From Bifidobacteriaceae bacterium (GTDB taxonomy: Bacteria > Actinomycetota > Actinomycetes > Actinomycetales > WQXJ01), in the NCBI GenBank assembly GCA_031267825.1, contig JAIRYJ010000013.1, positions 62,001 through 126,000 on the forward strand: DNA of 64,000 bases, written 5' to 3'. The notes beneath the pieces were generated by a model. The model was not told the DNA's origin. It saw nothing but the letters and a program-made list of their open reading frames with translations, and did not search any database. The position numbers were made by a program, and so were the translations under genes. Of this stretch, positions 60,758 through 64,000 are shown in pieces (the first letter of the stretch is position 1; the number at the start of each line of letters is the position of its first letter).

Positions 60758-61675
60758 TCAGGCGTCCGCCGGACCACCAAACGCCTGTCGGGCCGCCAAA
60801 ATAGCTCGCGCGACACGCACGCCTGCCGCATTAGCCGCAACTTCGTGCACCCGGACACACCAGACACCAGACAAGGACGATGCCGCCGTCACGGCCGCCG
60901 TTGCGGCGTCTCGCCCGTTCGGCCCGGCGTCCGTCAATGACTTGTCGGGGCCTTTGACGTCTTCAAGAAATCGTTTACGTGACGCGCCGATTAGGAGTGG
61001 GAATCCTAATGCGGCTAAGCGGTCGATGTGAGCCAGTAACGGCCAGTTGTTTTGCCCGGCCTTAGCGAAACCTAATCCGGGGTCCAACACTATGGCGGTT
61101 GGCTTGATCCCGGCCGCAAGTGCGGCCCTAACACGGTCACCAAGTTCAGCTATCACTTCTGATACGACATCACCGTAGTGGTCAAGGCGGTCCATGGCGG
61201 CTGATTGGCCACGCCAATGGGTTAGTGAACAGACCAGATTGGACTGAGCTATGACGTCTAACATTTCTGGATCAGCCAGTCCACCTGAAACGTCATTGAT
61301 TATGTGAGCCCCAGCTTGGGCGGCGGCGGCGGCCACAGATGAACGCATTGTGTCAACTGAAACCACAATCCCTGCTTGGACAAGTTCTTTAGTCAACGGA
61401 ACGACACGGCGTAACTCTTCGCTGGCCGGAACCCGTCCCGCGCCCGGCCGGGTTGATTCACCACCAACATCGATCAGGTCAGCGCCTTGATCTATTAGCC
61501 GCCAGCAATGATCTAAAGCAGCCTTGAGTTCAAAATAGCGCCCACCGTCAGAAAAGGAATCAGGTGTGACATTACAAATCCCCATGACCGCGGTACGGTT
61601 CAATCCGGCCAAACTGGCCGGCAGAGGCGCTGGGCGGGGCCAACCGGACTGACTGGCAGCGGTCGGTGTTGTCAC
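60758..61675 (-). CDS. folP: Dihydropteroate synthase
   Basis: Condenses the pterin diphosphate with p-aminobenzoate; the target of sulfonamides. The 305-residue TIM-barrel protein has [71 protein letters not shown] and [15 protein letters not shown]. All are active-site segments of the family. The end [20 protein letters not shown] is also typical, although the usual helix before it is slightly altered (TAASSLSG); a dispersed-motif copy lies there (60875-60887). The GTG at 61675 overlaps the folE stop (GTGA), so translation is coupled. Confidence 0.95.
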   Translation of the reverse strand: MTTPTAASQSGWPRPAPLPASLAGLNRTAVMGICNVTPDSFSDGGRYFELKAALDHCWRLIDQGADLIDVGGESTRPGAGRVPASEELRRVVPLTKELVQAGIVVSVDTMRSSVAAAAAQAGAHIINDVSGGLADPEMLDVIAQSNLVCSLTHWRGQSAAMDRLDHYGDVVSEVIAELGDRVRAALAAGIKPTAIVLDPGLGFAKAGQNNWPLLAHIDRLAALGFPLLIGASRKRFLEDVKGPDKSLTDAGPNGRDAATAAVTAASSLSGVWCVRVHEVAANAAGVRVARAILAARQAFGGPADA

Positions 61676-62247
61676 TTCAACAAAGCCATTGCCTCGGCTC
61701 GCGTAGCGCCTGACCGCAAAATGCCGCGCACCGCTGAAGTCACTGTTCTGGCACCGGCCGCTTTGACACCACGCATCGACATGCACAGGTGTTCGGCTTC
61801 GACTACCACTATCGCGCCGCGGGCGTTGAGGCATTCCATCAGCGCGTCAGCTACCTCACTGGTGAGGCGTTCTTGGACCTGGGGACGCCGCGCATAACAA
61901 TCAACCAGGCGGGCCAGCTTCGATAGCCCAGTGATCCGGCCGTCGGCTGGTGGGATATAGCCCAAGTGAGCCAGTCCATGGAACGGCAGCAGGTGATGTT
62001 CGCAAACCGAATAGAAAGCGATGTCCTTGACTAGCACTAGTTCTTGATGACCTAGTTGAAAACGAGCCTCCAGAACGGTCTTCGGATCGGTTCGTAAACC
62101 AGAGAAAATCTCTTGGGCCGCCCGGGCCACACGGGCCGGTGTCTGGCGCAGACCTTCACGGTCCGGGTCTTCACCAATGGCGGCTAAAAACTCGCGCACC
62201 GCCGCCTCAGCCCGGGCCTGGTCAAACACGGGCGGACCGGAATTCAA
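61672..62247 (-). CDS. folE: GTP cyclohydrolase I
   Basis: Makes dihydroneopterin triphosphate from GTP, the first step of folate synthesis. The 191-residue enzyme has [20 protein letters not shown], with the zinc Cys and His ligands, and [19 protein letters not shown] with the second zinc Cys. [20 protein letters not shown] is the conserved helix. The start is TTG at 62247, overlapping the ftsH stop (TTGA). Together with folP, folBK and DUF3180 it forms the standard actinobacterial folate operon after ftsH. Confidence 0.96.
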   Translation of the reverse strand: MNSGPPVFDQARAEAAVREFLAAIGEDPDREGLRQTPARVARAAQEIFSGLRTDPKTVLEARFQLGHQELVLVKDIAFYSVCEHHLLPFHGLAHLGYIPPADGRITGLSKLARLVDCYARRPQVQERLTSEVADALMECLNARGAIVVVEAEHLCMSMRGVKAAGARTVTSAVRGILRSGATRAEAMALLK

Positions 62248-64000
62248 GGCTTGTCCTGACTAGCTGGGGTGGGGCCGGTAGATGCCGGGACGGATTCGGC
62301 CAGCTTTTCGGACGGCGAAAATTCAACCGGCCCTTGGTCTGAAACCGTGCGGTCCGGCGAACTGAGCCAGACTTCACGCGGCGGGCGTTGAATTATGTCA
62401 TGGAAGACCTCAGCCAACTCGGCCTCGTTCAACGTTTCTTTGTCTAGTAGCGCCAGCACCAAACGGTCAAGAACCGCCCGGTTGGTCCCTAGAATCTCCC
62501 AAGCCTCCGTGTGGGCATTTTCAATTAGGGTCCTGACCTGCAGATCTATTTGCGCCGCGATGGCTTCTGAGTAGTCACGCTGGTGGCCGTAGTCACGGCC
62601 CAGGAACACTTCACCGTCAGCCTGGCCGTAACGCACTGAACCCAAATCAGCGCTCATACCGTATTCCATCACCATTTTTCGGGCCGTGGCAGTGGCTTTT
62701 TCAATGTCGTTCGAAGCCCCGGTTGTTGGATCATGGAAGACAAGTTCTTCAGCGACCCGTCCACCCATTGAATAAGCCAACTGGTCAAGTAATTCGTTGC
62801 GTGTAACGGAGTGTTTGTCACGCACCGGCATAACCATGGTGTATCCCAAAGCCCGGCCGCGCGGCAAAATGGTCACCTTAGTTACCGGGTCGGTGTTACG
62901 TAGGGCGGCCGCCACCACAGCGTGACCGCCTTCGTGATAGGCCGTCATCCGCCGTTCTTCTTCAGTCATGATCATTGAGACACGTTGCGGGCCGGCCACT
63001 ACCCGGTCAATCGCTTCATCTAAGGCTCGCGCCGTGATCAGTTCGCGGTTTTCGCGGGCTGTTAGTAAAGCCGCCTCGTTGAGCACATTGGCTAGATCGG
63101 CGCCAGTGAATCCGGGGGTTCGTTTAGCGACCATCGCCAAGTCCACATCTGGCGCCATTGGCTTGTCTTTGGCGTGGACTTTCAGGATCGCTTCACGGCC
63201 AGCCTGATCGGGTGAGCCGACAGTGATTTGGCGGTCGAACCGGCCGGGCCGCATCAAAGCTGGGTCAAGAATGTCTGGCCGGTTTGTGGCGGCGATCAAA
63301 ATGACATTCGCCGCGGCGTCAAAGCCGTCCATTTCAACTAGTAACTGATTCAGGGTTTGTTCCCGTTCATCGTGGCCGCCGCCGAGCCCAGCTCCACGGT
63401 GCCGCCCAACGGCGTCAATCTCATCAACAAAAACAATCGCCGGTGCGCTTTCTTTGGCTTGCTCAAACAGGTTACGTACCCGTGAGGCACCAACACCGAC
63501 ATACATTTCAACGAAATCTGAACCTGAAATGGTGAAGAATGGCACACCGGCTTCTCCGGCCACAGCCCGGGCGAGCAGCGTCTTACCTGTGCCGGGCGGC
63601 CCGTAAAGCAACACTCCACGCGGGATTTTGGCGCCAACGGCATGGAACTTAGCTGGTTCTGCCAGGAACTCTTTGATTTCCTGGAGTTCTTCAACCGCCT
63701 CGTTGACTCCGGCGACGTCAGCGAAAGTCACTTGAGGTGTTTCTTTGGATACTAGTTTGGCCCGCGATTTACCGAAGCTGAGCGGCCCGCCCCGGCCACC
63801 ACCTTGCATTGTCCGCATCAACCACAAGAAGAGGAAAGCGATAACCGCCAGCGGAATTAGTGTTAGCAGAGCTGAAACCCACCAGGCTTGGCGTGGGACT
63901 TGTGAGTTGTAACCTTCTTTCAGGTCAGCTTGCTCAATCGCTTCAACCACACCAGGACCTTGCGGTTCAACATAGTAGAAGCGCACCAATTTGCCTTTGT
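62244..64000 (-). CDS. ftsH: ATP-dependent zinc metalloprotease FtsH (5' end outside window)
   Basis: A membrane-bound AAA+ protease that removes damaged or unassembled membrane proteins. The visible part (about 585 residues) includes one membrane helix ([20 protein letters not shown]) and a Gly-rich hinge. The AAA core follows: [20 protein letters not shown], Walker [19 protein letters not shown], the pore loop [17 protein letters not shown], Walker [13 protein letters not shown] and [23 protein letters not shown]. The protease site is [14 protein letters not shown]; the family usually has HEAGH, so the third position is Gly here. The third zinc ligand is in [14 protein letters not shown]. 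The C-terminal tail is Ser/Pro-rich. The frame is open to the right edge of the window, so the first helix is missing. Confidence 0.96.
   Translation of the reverse strand, partial: KGKLVRFYYVEPQGPGVVEAIEQADLKEGYNSQVPRQAWWVSALLTLIPLAVIAFLFLWLMRTMQGGGRGGPLSFGKSRAKLVSKETPQVTFADVAGVNEAVEELQEIKEFLAEPAKFHAVGAKIPRGVLLYGPPGTGKTLLARAVAGEAGVPFFTISGSDFVEMYVGVGASRVRNLFEQAKESAPAIVFVDEIDAVGRHRGAGLGGGHDEREQTLNQLLVEMDGFDAAANVILIAATNRPDILDPALMRPGRFDRQITVGSPDQAGREAILKVHAKDKPMAPDVDLAMVAKRTPGFTGADLANVLNEAALLTARENRELITARALDEAIDRVVAGPQRVSMIMTEEERRMTAYHEGGHAVVAAALRNTDPVTKVTILPRGRALGYTMVMPVRDKHSVTRNELLDQLAYSMGGRVAEELVFHDPTTGASNDIEKATATARKMVMEYGMSADLGSVRYGQADGEVFLGRDYGHQRDYSEAIAAQIDLQVRTLIENAHTEAWEILGTNRAVLDRLVLALLDKETLNEAELAEVFHDIIQRPPREVWLSSPDRTVSDQGPVEFSPSEKLAESVPASTGPTPASQDKP

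Overview
The window is chromosomal DNA from a high-GC actinobacterium. Lineage markers are Lsr2, CarD, a BldC-type HTH protein next to a 32-residue bS22, a DUF3180 protein after folK, an MsiK-type sugar ATPase, an OtsAB trehalose pathway, and the order tRNA-Trp, secE, nusG, rplK, rplA. Menaquinone genes (menB, menE, menA) are present. I cannot name the genus. I see no rRNA, CRISPR array, transposase or integrase.

Layout. 1-2680 (minus) holds part of an oligopeptide ABC transporter: a truncated DppB-type permease and a lipoprotein substrate-binding protein whose sequence is circularly permuted. 2927-5486 (plus) is pgi and a ThiD/PdxK-type kinase. 5671-14791 looks like an accessory block: an RNase H protein, a membrane-anchored zinc protease, a four-TM protein, a membrane-anchored OmpA-like protein, a NYN nuclease, a protein of unknown function, and a divergent TIR-pentapeptide protein. 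14818-18216 (minus) has a YwaF-like membrane protein, rplA, rplK, nusG, secE and tRNA-Trp. 18614-31333 contains aspC, add, murB-rpmG, the men genes, lipoproteins and small metabolic enzymes. 31578-36765 carries bS22, the BldC-like regulator, a Trk/Ktr potassium system and an ABC-2 exporter. 37014-45576 covers trehalose synthesis, a secreted subtilase, galM, msiK and a DUF4032 protein. 45707-54164 (minus) runs rlmB, cysS, ispF, carD, gpmA, lsr2, lysS and a DUF2520-PanC fusion. A second TIR protein with seven 40-residue repeats (54751-56580) sits between that block and the folate cluster DUF3180, folBK, folP, folE, ftsH (56779-64000).

Three kinds of unusual structure stand out. First, the dipeptide-binding protein is a clear circular permutation. 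Second, the window is peppered with short repeats: a 14-bp interrupted palindrome (GGACGGCATCGTCC and close variants, 11 exact copies of its 10-bp core, six of them in genes and often in linkers), a roughly 50-bp hairpin family whose stems change while staying paired, and a modular family of intergenic hairpins. Third, several core enzymes carry in-frame Pro/Gly/Ala-rich insertions, the extreme case being a FolB-FolK protein with a tail of about 700 residues.

The most promising candidates for undescribed biology are the permuted binding protein, the dispersed palindrome that supplies linker codons, the TIR-repeat protein, and the gene set at 8072-13453.
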